Shown in pieces: positions 34,427 through 42,094 of a DNA stretch of 64,000 nucleotides. Position 1 is the stretch's first letter. Every line of letters starts with the position of its first letter. The DNA lies in the NCBI RefSeq assembly GCF_011617705.1, contig NZ_CP050154.1, positions 3,348,001 to 3,412,000 on the forward strand. Reading direction: 5' to 3'. The notes beneath the pieces were generated by a model that had not been told where the DNA came from, did no database searches, and worked only from the letters and a program-made list of their open reading frames with translations. A program made the position numbers and the translations under genes. The DNA is from Brevibacterium limosum (GTDB taxonomy: Bacteria; Actinomycetota; Actinomycetes; Actinomycetales; Brevibacteriaceae).

Positions 34427-35887
34427 ATGGACGTCAATGCCGCATTGGCCGACGCCTCGACCATTCCGTACTGGCTCGACACCGACCTCCGCCCGGAGCC
34501 GCTGCCGCCGTTGCAGGAGAACCGCGAGGCCGACCTCCTCGTCGTCGGCGGTGGGTTCACCGGTCTGTGGACCGCTCTGCAGGCCAAGGAGCGGAACCCG
34601 AACCGTCGTGTCGTGCTCGTCGAGGCGAACACGATCGGATGGGCCGCCTCGGGGCGCAATGGCGGATTCTGCGCGGCCAGCCTCACGCACGGCTATGACA
34701 ACGGGGCGACACACCTGCCCGAGGAGAACGATCGGCTCGCGCAGCTGGGCCGGGAGAACCTCGACGCCATCGAAGCCGCTGTCGCGAAGTACGGAATGGA
34801 CGTCGAGTTCGAACGTACGGGAGAGCTCGACGTCGCCACCGAGGACTACCAGGTCGCCGAGCTGCGGGAGGCTCACGATCCGGATTCCGGTTTCATCTTC
34901 TTTGACCAGGAGCAGCTGGCGACGATGGTGAAGTCGCCGACGTACAAGGCTGCGCTGTGGGATTCTCGCGAGGTCGCGATGGTCCACCCGGCGAAGCTGT
35001 GCTGGGAGCTGCTGCGCGTCATCCGCGAACTCGGAGTCGAAGTCTTCGAAGGCACGAAGGTCACCTCCGTCACCGATCGGAAGACCACCGTCGAGGTCAC
35101 CACCGAGTCCACCGGCGAGGCAGGCACGGCGAGCGGCGGATCGGTCGCGGGCCGCGGATCGGGGGCGGCCGCCTCGTCGCGGTCATCGTCGACGATCACC
35201 GCGAAGCGCGTGGCCCTGGCGACGAACGTCTTCCCGTCCCTGCTCAAGCGGGTGAGCCTGCATACGGTCCCCGTCTACGACTACGCGCTGATGACCGAGC
35301 CCCTCAGCGACGAGCAGATGGCAGCGATCGGGTGGGAGGGTCGCCAGGGCATCGGCGACTGCGCGAATCGCTTCCACTACTACCGGCTGACCGCGGACAA
35401 CCGGATCCTCTTCGGCGGCTGGGACGCCGTCTATCACTTCGGACGCCAGGTGTCGTGGAAATACGACCAGCGGCCCGAGACCTTCGAGACCCTCGCCGAG
35501 CACTTCTTCGCCACTTTCCCACAGCTGGTCGGACTGAAGTTCACCCACAAATGGGGCGGGCCGATCGACACGTGCTCACGGTTCTTCTCGTTCTTCACCT
35601 CCGCCTATGGGAGGAAGGTCGCGATGGCCGCCGGATTCACCGGTCTCGGAGTCGGCGCCTCACGGTTCGCCGGCACGGTCATGCTCGATCTGCTCTCCGG
35701 TGAGGACACAGAGCTGACCGAGCTCGAGATGGTGCGCAGGCTGCCGCTGCCGTTCCCGCCCGAGCCGGCGGCCTGGCTGGGCATCAAGATGACGACGAAT
35801 GCGCTGGTCAAGGCCGATGAGAACGAGGGCCGGCGGGGGCCTCTGCTCAAGGTCCTCGATGCGGTGGGCATGGGCTTCGATTCTTGA
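34427..35887 (+). CDS. FAD-dependent oxidoreductase, gamma-glutamylputrescine oxidase (PuuB)-like
   Basis: A 486-residue DAO-type flavoenzyme. The FAD fold is ADLLVVGGGFTGLWTALQAK, followed by GWAASGRNGGFCAASLTHGY, the covalent/flavin-proximal motif of the PuuB/OrdL group. KWGGPIDTCSRFFSFFTSAY and GFTGLGVGASRFAGTVMLDL close the domain. The predicted reaction is oxidation of a secondary or gamma-glutamylated amine, giving an aldehyde plus H2O2. It follows the polyamine importer by 130 bp, with GAAAGTGAAG before the ATG. A Gly/Ala/Ser-rich stretch of about 25 residues (about 229-254) interrupts the substrate domain and is unusual. Confidence 0.88.
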   Translation: MDVNAALADASTIPYWLDTDLRPEPLPPLQENREADLLVVGGGFTGLWTALQAKERNPNRRVVLVEANTIGWAASGRNGGFCAASLTHGYDNGATHLPEENDRLAQLGRENLDAIEAAVAKYGMDVEFERTGELDVATEDYQVAELREAHDPDSGFIFFDQEQLATMVKSPTYKAALWDSREVAMVHPAKLCWELLRVIRELGVEVFEGTKVTSVTDRKTTVEVTTESTGEAGTASGGSVAGRGSGAAASSRSSSTITAKRVALATNVFPSLLKRVSLHTVPVYDYALMTEPLSDEQMAAIGWEGRQGIGDCANRFHYYRLTADNRILFGGWDAVYHFGRQVSWKYDQRPETFETLAEHFFATFPQLVGLKFTHKWGGPIDTCSRFFSFFTSAYGRKVAMAAGFTGLGVGASRFAGTVMLDLLSGEDTELTELEMVRRLPLPFPPEPAAWLGIKMTTNALVKADENEGRRGPLLKVLDAVGMGFDS

Positions 35888-35965
35888 GCTCACGTCGGGG
35901 CCCGTCGCACGCTCCGGCCGGCGCCGTTCTCCTCACACCCCTGCGCGGCGCCCAACTCCCCTGCC

Positions 35966-35982
35966 GACGCCGTTTCGGCGTC
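35966..35982 (+). terminator. hairpin after the amine oxidase gene
   Basis: GACGCCG (35966-35972) and CGGCGTC (35976-35982) form a tight stem around a TTT loop, about 80 bp past the stop at 35887 and before the purS promoter. Confidence 0.55.
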
Positions 35983-36015
35983 CGGACCGTGGGCCGGGCC
36001 CCCTGGCATGCTTGG

Positions 36016-36047
36016 TAGACTCTGGGTGAGCGCGGGAGGAACTCCCG
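36016..36047 (+). promoter_or_regulatory. purS promoter and leader hairpin
   Basis: A -10-like TAGACT lies at 36016-36021. CGGGAG (36033-36038) and CTCCCG (36042-36047) then form a small leader hairpin before the AAAGGAGC ribosome site of purS. No clear -35 box is seen. The hairpin might take part in purine control, but no known purine riboswitch is visible. Confidence 0.45.
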
Positions 36048-36075
36048 AACACTTTCACAAAGGAGCAGTACACGC

Positions 36076-36333
36076 ATGGCACGTGTCGTCGTTGAGGTGA
36101 TGCCCAAACCCGAGATCCTTGACCCCCAGGGCAAGGCGATCTCCGGCGGACTGACCCGCCTGGGCTTCACCGGGTTCGGTGGGGTTCGTCAGGGCAAGAG
36201 ATTCGAACTCGAGGTCGAAGGCGAAGCCACCGAGGAAGTCCTCGCACAGGCGCGCGAAGCCGCGGAGAAGCTTCTGTCGAATCCCGTGATCGAAAACGTT
36301 GTGGCAGTGCGTGTGGCCGAGGATGCCTCGTGA
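36076..36333 (+). CDS. purS: phosphoribosylformylglycinamidine synthase subunit PurS
   Basis: An 85-residue PurS, the small scaffold subunit that bridges PurQ and PurL in the three-part FGAM synthetase of Gram-positives. [30 protein letters not shown] and [16 protein letters not shown] are diagnostic. The ATG has AAAGGAGC 10 nt upstream. It overlaps purQ by 4 nt. Confidence 0.95.
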   Translation: MARVVVEVMPKPEILDPQGKAISGGLTRLGFTGFGGVRQGKRFELEVEGEATEEVLAQAREAAEKLLSNPVIENVVAVRVAEDAS

Positions 36334-37067
36334 CCGCTGTCGCTGCTGATCCCACCGCCGAGGCGGCTGCCGAGTCCGCGGTCTCCGTCGGAGTCGTCAC
36401 GTTCCCCGGAACACTTGATGACCGTGACGCCGCCCGCGCCGTGCGCCTGGCCGGAGCGAACCCGGTGAACCTGTGGCATGCGGATTCGACCCTGTCCGGC
36501 GTCGACGCCGTCATCCTGCCCGGCGGTTTCTCCTATGGCGACTACCTGCGCTGCGGTGCGATCGCCGGTTTCGCTCCGATCATGGAGTCCGTCGTCGCCG
36601 CGGCGAATGCCGGTATGCCGGTGCTCGGCATCTGCAATGGCTTCCAGATCCTCTGCGAATCCCGGCTGCTGCCCGGTGCGCTCATCCGCAACGATCACCA
36701 GCACTTCATCTGCCGCGACCAGGACCTGGTCGTGGAGAACGCGGACACCGCGTGGACGAGCGACTATGAGCAGGGGCAGACCATCCGCATTCCGCTGAAG
36801 AACGGTGAGGGCGGGTTCGTCGCCACCGACGAGGTGCTCGACGAGCTCGAGTCCACCGGACGTGTGGTCTTCCGCTACCAGGGCTTCAATCCGAACGGTT
36901 CTCTGCGCGACATCGCCGGGATCACGAACGAAGCAGGCAACGTCGTCGGCCTCATGCCGCACCCCGAACACGCCGTCGAGGCCGGTTTCGGTCCCGAATC
37001 CGGCAGCGGAATCGACGGTCAGGGGGTCTTCTCCTCGGCCGTGCGCACGCTCGTCGCCAAGGGCTGA
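36330..37067 (+). CDS. purQ: phosphoribosylformylglycinamidine synthase subunit PurQ (glutaminase)
   Basis: A 245-residue glutamine amidotransferase supplying ammonia to PurL. The class-I triad is visible: nucleophile in [14 protein letters not shown], and His/Glu in [31 protein letters not shown] and [18 protein letters not shown] are family signatures. It starts with GTG at 36330, overlapping purS. An N-terminal extension of about 15 Ala/Glu-rich residues precedes the domain. No purL follows; a terminator does. Confidence 0.96.
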   Translation: MTAVAADPTAEAAAESAVSVGVVTFPGTLDDRDAARAVRLAGANPVNLWHADSTLSGVDAVILPGGFSYGDYLRCGAIAGFAPIMESVVAAANAGMPVLGICNGFQILCESRLLPGALIRNDHQHFICRDQDLVVENADTAWTSDYEQGQTIRIPLKNGEGGFVATDEVLDELESTGRVVFRYQGFNPNGSLRDIAGITNEAGNVVGLMPHPEHAVEAGFGPESGSGIDGQGVFSSAVRTLVAKG

Positions 37068-37075
37068 ATATGCAT

Positions 37076-37115
37076 CGGGCCCCGAGCTTCGGTTCCGAAC
37101 CGAGCTCGGGGCCCG
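37076..37115. terminator. bidirectional terminator after purQ
   Basis: CGGGCCCCGAGC and its complement GCTCGGGGCCCG (37076-37087 and 37104-37115) form a strong stem extended inward by a second short helix (TCGGTT/GAACCGA). It lies between convergent purQ and the peptidoglycan-binding gene. Confidence 0.88.
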
Positions 37116-37119
37116 AACT

Positions 37120-37614
37120 TTACTCCTCGGCCCAGTCGAGTCCGACAGCTGTCTCGAGAGTGCTGTTCGTCGCGTGCAGCGGGACTGCCCAGGTCTTGTC
37201 TCCGACGATGCCGTCGGAGTCGACCCCGCCCCAGTTCTGAAAGCCCTCCACGGATTCTCTGGTGCCGGTCCCGAAGTCTCCGTCGGCTTCGCCTGGCGAC
37301 GGCCAGTCGCCACTGTCCGCTCCGGCGATGAGGGCCTCCTGCAGATCGCGGACGACCTCGCCTTTCGACCCCGTCTGCAGCAGGGGCATCGGTCCGCCGT
37401 TCGGCAGGGCCTCCCAGGTTTCGTCTCCGACGATTCCGTCGACCGTCGGTCCGGCACCCTCCTGGAATCGCTTCACCCCCGCTTCGGTGTCGGGACCGAA
37501 ATCACCGTCGACGTCGACGCTGAGATCGGGGGTTCTCCGCAGGGCTCGCTGAGCCCGCAGGACTGTGGCGCCTGTGTCGCCGCGTCTGATTGTGGGCTGT
37601 CCGGGATTGACCAT
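37120..37614 (-). CDS. peptidoglycan-binding domain protein (two repeats)
   Basis: A 164-residue protein composed of two PG_binding_1 repeats: IRRGDTGATVLRAQRALRRT with DGDFGPDTEAGVKRFQE, and LLQTGSKGEVVRDLQEALIA with DGDFGTGTRESVEGFQNWGG. Each ends in D(G/S)DGIVGDxTW. There is no signal peptide, membrane helix or catalytic domain, so it may bind wall fragments inside the cell or be released by lysis, or its export is non-classical. It resembles the detached binding part of an endolysin. Confidence 0.87.
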   Translation of the reverse strand: MVNPGQPTIRRGDTGATVLRAQRALRRTPDLSVDVDGDFGPDTEAGVKRFQEGAGPTVDGIVGDETWEALPNGGPMPLLQTGSKGEVVRDLQEALIAGADSGDWPSPGEADGDFGTGTRESVEGFQNWGGVDSDGIVGDKTWAVPLHATNSTLETAVGLDWAEE

Positions 37615-37762
37615 GATTCTGCTCCTTCTTCATTGCTGTCATGGAAGCTTCCTTGCCGCCATGACGACCAAGCTAGGTCCGGCGGTCCTGCACCATCAAG
37701 GTTCCGACGAGACTCACTGGAGGTGCACGCGAACTGGTTCGGCAATGCGCGAGCACAACACA

Positions 37763-37809
37763 GATCGGCCCCGGTTCTTCGACTCGAAGTCGAGGATCCG
37801 GGGCCGACC
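37763..37809 (-). terminator. terminator of the wall-anchored protein gene
   Basis: GATCGGCCCCGG (37763-37774) pairs with CCGGGGCCGACC (37798-37809), one mismatch at the base, with a second inner stem. It lies about 70 bp beyond the minus-strand stop at 37880 and about 150 bp upstream of the PG-binding gene start. Confidence 0.75.
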
Positions 37810-37879
37810 CTTTCCGCCAGGACCGCCTCTCGCCGTCGGGCCGGGTGGCGTCACCAACCCGACGGGTCACCGGTCACTG

Positions 37880-39571
37880 TCAGTCCTTGTTCTTCCGGCG
37901 GGCCAAGCCGATGGCCGCTGCACCGCCGAGGATGAGCAGAGCGCCTGCACCCAGCCCGGTGAGTTCGGCACCGGTGCGCGGCATCGATGAGCCCCCTCCG
38001 GAGCCGCCGGCTTCACCGGACTCCCCTTCGCCCCCGCCGCCGGATCCGCCGCCGGTGACGACGAACTCGCCTGATCTGCTGACATCCATGCAGTCGGCAA
38101 AGACCTGATAGCTGCCGACGTAGTATGCCGGATCGTCACCGAGGCCATAGACCTGGATTCCGGCTGCGCCGTCCTCATCAGCCGTTGCGGTCTGCTCGTA
38201 GAGCTTCTCGCTCTTGTCCCCGGAGTACACCTCGAAATGGACCTCGGCGTCCGCTGCGCAGTCGGTGATTGTCATCTGCACGCCCTTGTCCCTGTCGATG
38301 AAATCGACTCCGGAGATTCGTTCGGGGTCGATCGAGAGCTTCGGGTCGACGACGCTGCCGTCATCGGTGACAGTGAACGTGGTCTCTGCGCTCTTGTCGC
38401 CGCAGGAAGCCAGGACGATGAAGTCTCCGACCCACCCTTGGCCGCCGTCGCCGTCGGGGACGAACCGGGCGGATCCGGCTGCGTCTTCACCGGCTTCCTG
38501 GGTCTCGTCCCAGATCACGGTGTCGGGGTCTTTTGCGGAGCTCACTTGGAACTTCACGTCGGAGTCGACATGGCAGTTGACGAGAGTGATGTTGACGCCG
38601 TTCTCGAGGAAATCAGCCAACTTCTGGCTCTGTGGAGTCACGCTGAGATCCGCATCGGATCCGTCGTCGTTCTCAGTGACCGAGTATGTCGACTCGGCGC
38701 TCTCGTCACCGCACTTCGCGCTGACCACGAAGCCACCGATCCATCCATCGCCTCCGGTGCCGGGCATGAAGGACGTGGAGACCGAACCGTCGTCGCCGGC
38801 GGTCTTGGTCTCTTCCCAGATGTTCGTGTCGTCGCCCTTGCGGACGATGGTGACGGTCACCTCTTCGCCCGCCTCGCAGCTGCTCACGGTGATGTCGACG
38901 CCGTTGTCGAGGTACGAATCGATGCCCTGGCTCTGCGGATCGACGCTGACGGCTGCATCCGAGTCGTCGTGGTTTTCGGTGATCTCCACGCTGCCGGTGA
39001 ACGTCTTCGACTCCTGACCGTCGCGGGCGACAGTCACAGTGACGTCGACGACATCGCCGACCTTGAGCTCGGTGTTGCCGCGGAGCTCTCCGTTGAACGT
39101 TCCGTCGCTGTCGACGGTGACGGAGCCATTCTCGCCGGGATCGGCGGTGACGGTGTCTCCTGCCTCGAGGCCGGTGATCGTGTAGGGGATGGCTTCCGCC
39201 GCCTCGTCGACCGGCATCGTCGGCTGGTCGAGGGAGAACGAGGCGTCGATCGGGCGCGACTCCTCGGTCGGCTCGGCTGAGCCTTCGTCCGGATCGGCGG
39301 CGTTCTCGTCGCCTCCCGGATCAGCGGAGTCCTCGCCGTCACCGGGTTCGGTTGGTGTTCCGTCGTCGCCGGGATCTGCGGCGTCCTCGCCGGGGCCCGT
39401 GGGTGGGTTCTCTGTTCCCGGGGTGTCGGCGCCCGCGTTGCCTGCGTCTCCTGCGGCCCGGATGTCTGTCGATTCAGGGGGTGAACTGTCGTCTGCCTGC
39501 GCGACCGCCGGGCTCACTCCACCGATGGAGAGAGCCAAAGCGAATGTTGCCGCCATTGCCAACCGTTTCAT
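37880..39571 (-). CDS. cell-wall-anchored repeat protein (MPRTG sorting signal)
   Basis: A 563-residue secreted surface protein. The signal peptide is MKRLAMAATFALALSIGGVS to about residue 25 (AVA-QA). A Pro/Gly/Asp/Glu-rich stalk follows (about 30-110), then an Ig-like domain (about 110-205) and three related domains of about 100 residues, each beginning VDPQSQ or VTPQSQ (SIDPER in the third) and each with a paired cysteine (SSCEAGE/SAKCGDE, NCHVDS/ASCGDK, DCAADA/ADCMDV). The C-terminus has a glycine-rich linker, MPRTG, a hydrophobic helix and RRKNKD, a sortase signal of the LPXTG type. The ATG at 39571 has GGAAGGACC upstream; the frame is open 48 bp earlier. The ligand is unknown. Confidence 0.87.
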   Translation of the reverse strand: MKRLAMAATFALALSIGGVSPAVAQADDSSPPESTDIRAAGDAGNAGADTPGTENPPTGPGEDAADPGDDGTPTEPGDGEDSADPGGDENAADPDEGSAEPTEESRPIDASFSLDQPTMPVDEAAEAIPYTITGLEAGDTVTADPGENGSVTVDSDGTFNGELRGNTELKVGDVVDVTVTVARDGQESKTFTGSVEITENHDDSDAAVSVDPQSQGIDSYLDNGVDITVSSCEAGEEVTVTIVRKGDDTNIWEETKTAGDDGSVSTSFMPGTGGDGWIGGFVVSAKCGDESAESTYSVTENDDGSDADLSVTPQSQKLADFLENGVNITLVNCHVDSDVKFQVSSAKDPDTVIWDETQEAGEDAAGSARFVPDGDGGQGWVGDFIVLASCGDKSAETTFTVTDDGSVVDPKLSIDPERISGVDFIDRDKGVQMTITDCAADAEVHFEVYSGDKSEKLYEQTATADEDGAAGIQVYGLGDDPAYYVGSYQVFADCMDVSRSGEFVVTGGGSGGGGEGESGEAGGSGGGSSMPRTGAELTGLGAGALLILGGAAAIGLARRKNKD

Positions 39572-39920
39572 GATGGTCCTTCCAGAGTTCTGGCCGGTTG
39601 CCGTTTTCAGTTGTGGCAAGGACCATACACAGGCAATTGAACGCGCACGACTTTAGTTCATTTAGGTCATGACAGAAGTGATAGAGCGGTTTTGCCGAAT
39701 ATTTATCACTTCGCAACATCGTTCGCCCATCCCGATTCCGGCAACCCAGTCCATTCAGCCGGAGGCTGCGCTCTGACCAGCACAGCAGCCTCGAATCAGC
39801 CAGCCGATCCGCACGGCCCGTTGTTCAGGACAGGGTCACGTTTGGGTCGACTTCGGCATTCTGGGCACGAAAAACGTTATGCCGGTTTCTCGCCCGCTGC
39901 CTGATTTCCGCGGTGGATGA
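39572..39920. other. intergenic stretch, promoter side of the surface-protein gene
   Basis: No gene is supported. The AT-rich part 39630-39720 is the likely promoter region of the minus-strand surface-protein gene. Confidence 0.5.
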
Positions 39921-39960
39921 GTCGCAGGGTCCCCGAGCTCGAGCTCGGGGACCCTGCGAC
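39921..39960. terminator. perfect 40-bp palindrome, terminator of the ABC exporter operon
   Basis: Positions 39921-39940 and 39941-39960 are exact reverse complements with no unpaired centre; the middle is GAGCTCGAGCTC. It lies 12 bp after the minus-strand stop at 39973, the usual terminator position. Confidence 0.85.
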
Positions 39961-39972
39961 TCTGGTGAAGGT

Positions 39973-42093
39973 TCAGGCCTGTTGCGGGGGAGCTTCCGCT
40001 GCCCGCACCTCGGCGCCTCCACCGTCGTCATTCATCCCGTCCGCACCGTCACCGTCGGAGGTCGCCGCCTCGTCGGCCGGTCCACCGGTTTCGGTCTCGG
40101 CGAGGACTTCGGCGGTGAACTGCTCCTCGGCATCCTCCCCACGGAACTGCGACATGTACAGCCTGTAGTAGGCGCCTTCGGCGGCGAGCAGCTCATCGTG
40201 ATTGCCGTGTTCGACGATCGCTCCGTCCTCCATCACGAGGATGGTGTGGGCGTCGCGGATCGTCGACAGTCGGTGAGCGATGACGAACGACGTCCGATCG
40301 GTCCGCAGGGCCGCCATCGCCTGCTGCACGAGCACCTCGGTGCGGGTGTCGACCGAGGAGGTCGCCTCATCGAGGATGAGCAGCGACGGGTCGGCGAGGA
40401 AGGCTCGGGCGATGGTGATCAGCTGCCGCTCGCCGGCCGAGACGCTGCCGCCGTCGGAATCGATGACGGTGTCATAGCCGTCGGGCAGCTGCCGCACGAA
40501 CCTGTCGACCGTCGTCGCCTTGGCGGCCGCGATGACTTCCTCATCGGTGGCGCCCAGCCGACCATAGCGGATGTTGTCGGCGATCGTGCCCTCGAACAGC
40601 CAGGCGTCCTGAAGCACCATGCCCACATGGGAACGCAGGTCGGCGCGGCTGAGGTCGCGGGTGTCGATGCCGTCGAGGAAGATAGTCCCTCCCGTGATCT
40701 CGTAGAAGCGCATCACGAGGTTGACCAAGGTGGTCTTGCCGGCACCCGTCGGGCCGACGATCGCCACCGTATGGCCCGGTTCCGCGGTGAAGGACACCTT
40801 TTCGATGAGAGACATCTCCGGAGCGTAGCGGAAGCTCACTTCGGAGAACTCGACCTTACCGGGAGTGCGCGGCGGCAGCTCCCGCTGCACCTCGTCAGGG
40901 TCCTCCTCCTCGGCGTCGAGCAGCTCGAAGGTCCGCTCCGCCGAGGCGACACCGGACTGAAGCATGTTCGCGACGCCGGCCATCTCGGAGATCGGCTGTG
41001 AGAACTCGCGTGAGTACTGGATGAACGCGGTCGCATCGCCGAGCGTCATCTGTCCCGTCGCAACCTTGAGTCCGCCGGCGACGGCGATGAGGACATAGCT
41101 GAGGTAGGACACGAACTGCATCGAGGGCATGATCATGCCGGAGACGAACTGTGCTCCCGCCGAAGCCTTGTACAGCGATTCGTTGCGCCGGTCGAACTCC
41201 TCGAGCATGACCTCGTCACGGCCGAAGGCGCGGACGATGTCGAGGCCGGAGAACGATTCTTCGACGTGCCCGTTGACCTCCCCGGTGTGCTTCCACTGTG
41301 CTTTGAACAGCTTCTGCGACCGGGTGCCGATGACACCGGCGATGATCGCCGACAGCGGCAGGGCGATGAGAGCCAGCAGTGCGAGCTGCCAGGACACGAT
41401 GAACATCATCACGCCGATGCCGATGATCGTCAGCGCCGACTGCACGAGCTGCGAGAACGCCTGCTGCAGGGCCTGCTGGATGTTGTCGACGTCGTTGGTC
41501 ACTCGCGACATCACGTCGCCGCGCTGACGGGTGTCGAAATAGCGCAGCGGCAGCCGGTTGATCTTGCGTTCGATGTCCTCACGCAGTCGGTAGACCACGC
41601 GCATGACCAGGGCGTTGAGGATATAGCCCTGTGCCCACATGAGCATCGAGGCAACGAGGTACATGAGCAGGACGACGATGATGATCTGCCCGAGTGCAGT
41701 GAAGTCGATCCCCTGTCCGGGGACCACATCGGCGGTGGCGAGCATATCGGCGAAGTCGTCTCGCCCTTCGGCGCGGGCGCCGGCGATGATGTCATCGATG
41801 TTAGCACCCTCGGGCAGCTGAGCGCCGATGATGCCGGAGTAGACGACGTCCATCGCTTTGCCGAGCACCTTGGGCGCGATGACGGTGAGGACGACGGAGC
41901 CGACGACGAGGGCGACGACGTAGATCATGCCCTTCTTCTCGCTGGCCATGAGTCCGAACAGCCGTTTGACCGAGGGCCAGAAGTGCTTGGCCTTGCGCGG
42001 AGGTGTGCCTCCGCTCATCTCGAGCTCTTCACCGCTGGGGATGTATTCGTCTTCCGGTGCCACCACGGTCTCTGTTGAGGTGTCGTCGGCCAT
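39973..42093 (-). CDS. ABC exporter half-transporter with consensus ATP site
   Basis: A 706-residue type-I ABC exporter, second gene of a pair. A charged N-terminal extension of about 40 residues precedes six helices; the nucleotide-binding domain has Walker A VGPTGAGKTTLVNLVMRF, signature VSAGERQLITIARAF and Walker B LLILDEATSSVDTRTE with the catalytic Glu, H-loop FVIAHRLSTIRDA. SAGER replaces the usual SGGQ. Partnered with the 42095-43828 gene, whose site is degenerate, it likely forms a heterodimer like TM287/288 or BmrCD, exporting drugs or lipids. A tail rich in Glu, Gly and Ala follows. The start lies 1 bp beyond the partner's stop. Confidence 0.92.
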   Translation of the reverse strand: MADDTSTETVVAPEDEYIPSGEELEMSGGTPPRKAKHFWPSVKRLFGLMASEKKGMIYVVALVVGSVVLTVIAPKVLGKAMDVVYSGIIGAQLPEGANIDDIIAGARAEGRDDFADMLATADVVPGQGIDFTALGQIIIVVLLMYLVASMLMWAQGYILNALVMRVVYRLREDIERKINRLPLRYFDTRQRGDVMSRVTNDVDNIQQALQQAFSQLVQSALTIIGIGVMMFIVSWQLALLALIALPLSAIIAGVIGTRSQKLFKAQWKHTGEVNGHVEESFSGLDIVRAFGRDEVMLEEFDRRNESLYKASAGAQFVSGMIMPSMQFVSYLSYVLIAVAGGLKVATGQMTLGDATAFIQYSREFSQPISEMAGVANMLQSGVASAERTFELLDAEEEDPDEVQRELPPRTPGKVEFSEVSFRYAPEMSLIEKVSFTAEPGHTVAIVGPTGAGKTTLVNLVMRFYEITGGTIFLDGIDTRDLSRADLRSHVGMVLQDAWLFEGTIADNIRYGRLGATDEEVIAAAKATTVDRFVRQLPDGYDTVIDSDGGSVSAGERQLITIARAFLADPSLLILDEATSSVDTRTEVLVQQAMAALRTDRTSFVIAHRLSTIRDAHTILVMEDGAIVEHGNHDELLAAEGAYYRLYMSQFRGEDAEEQFTAEVLAETETGGPADEAATSDGDGADGMNDDGGGAEVRAAEAPPQQA

Positions 42094-42094
42094 G

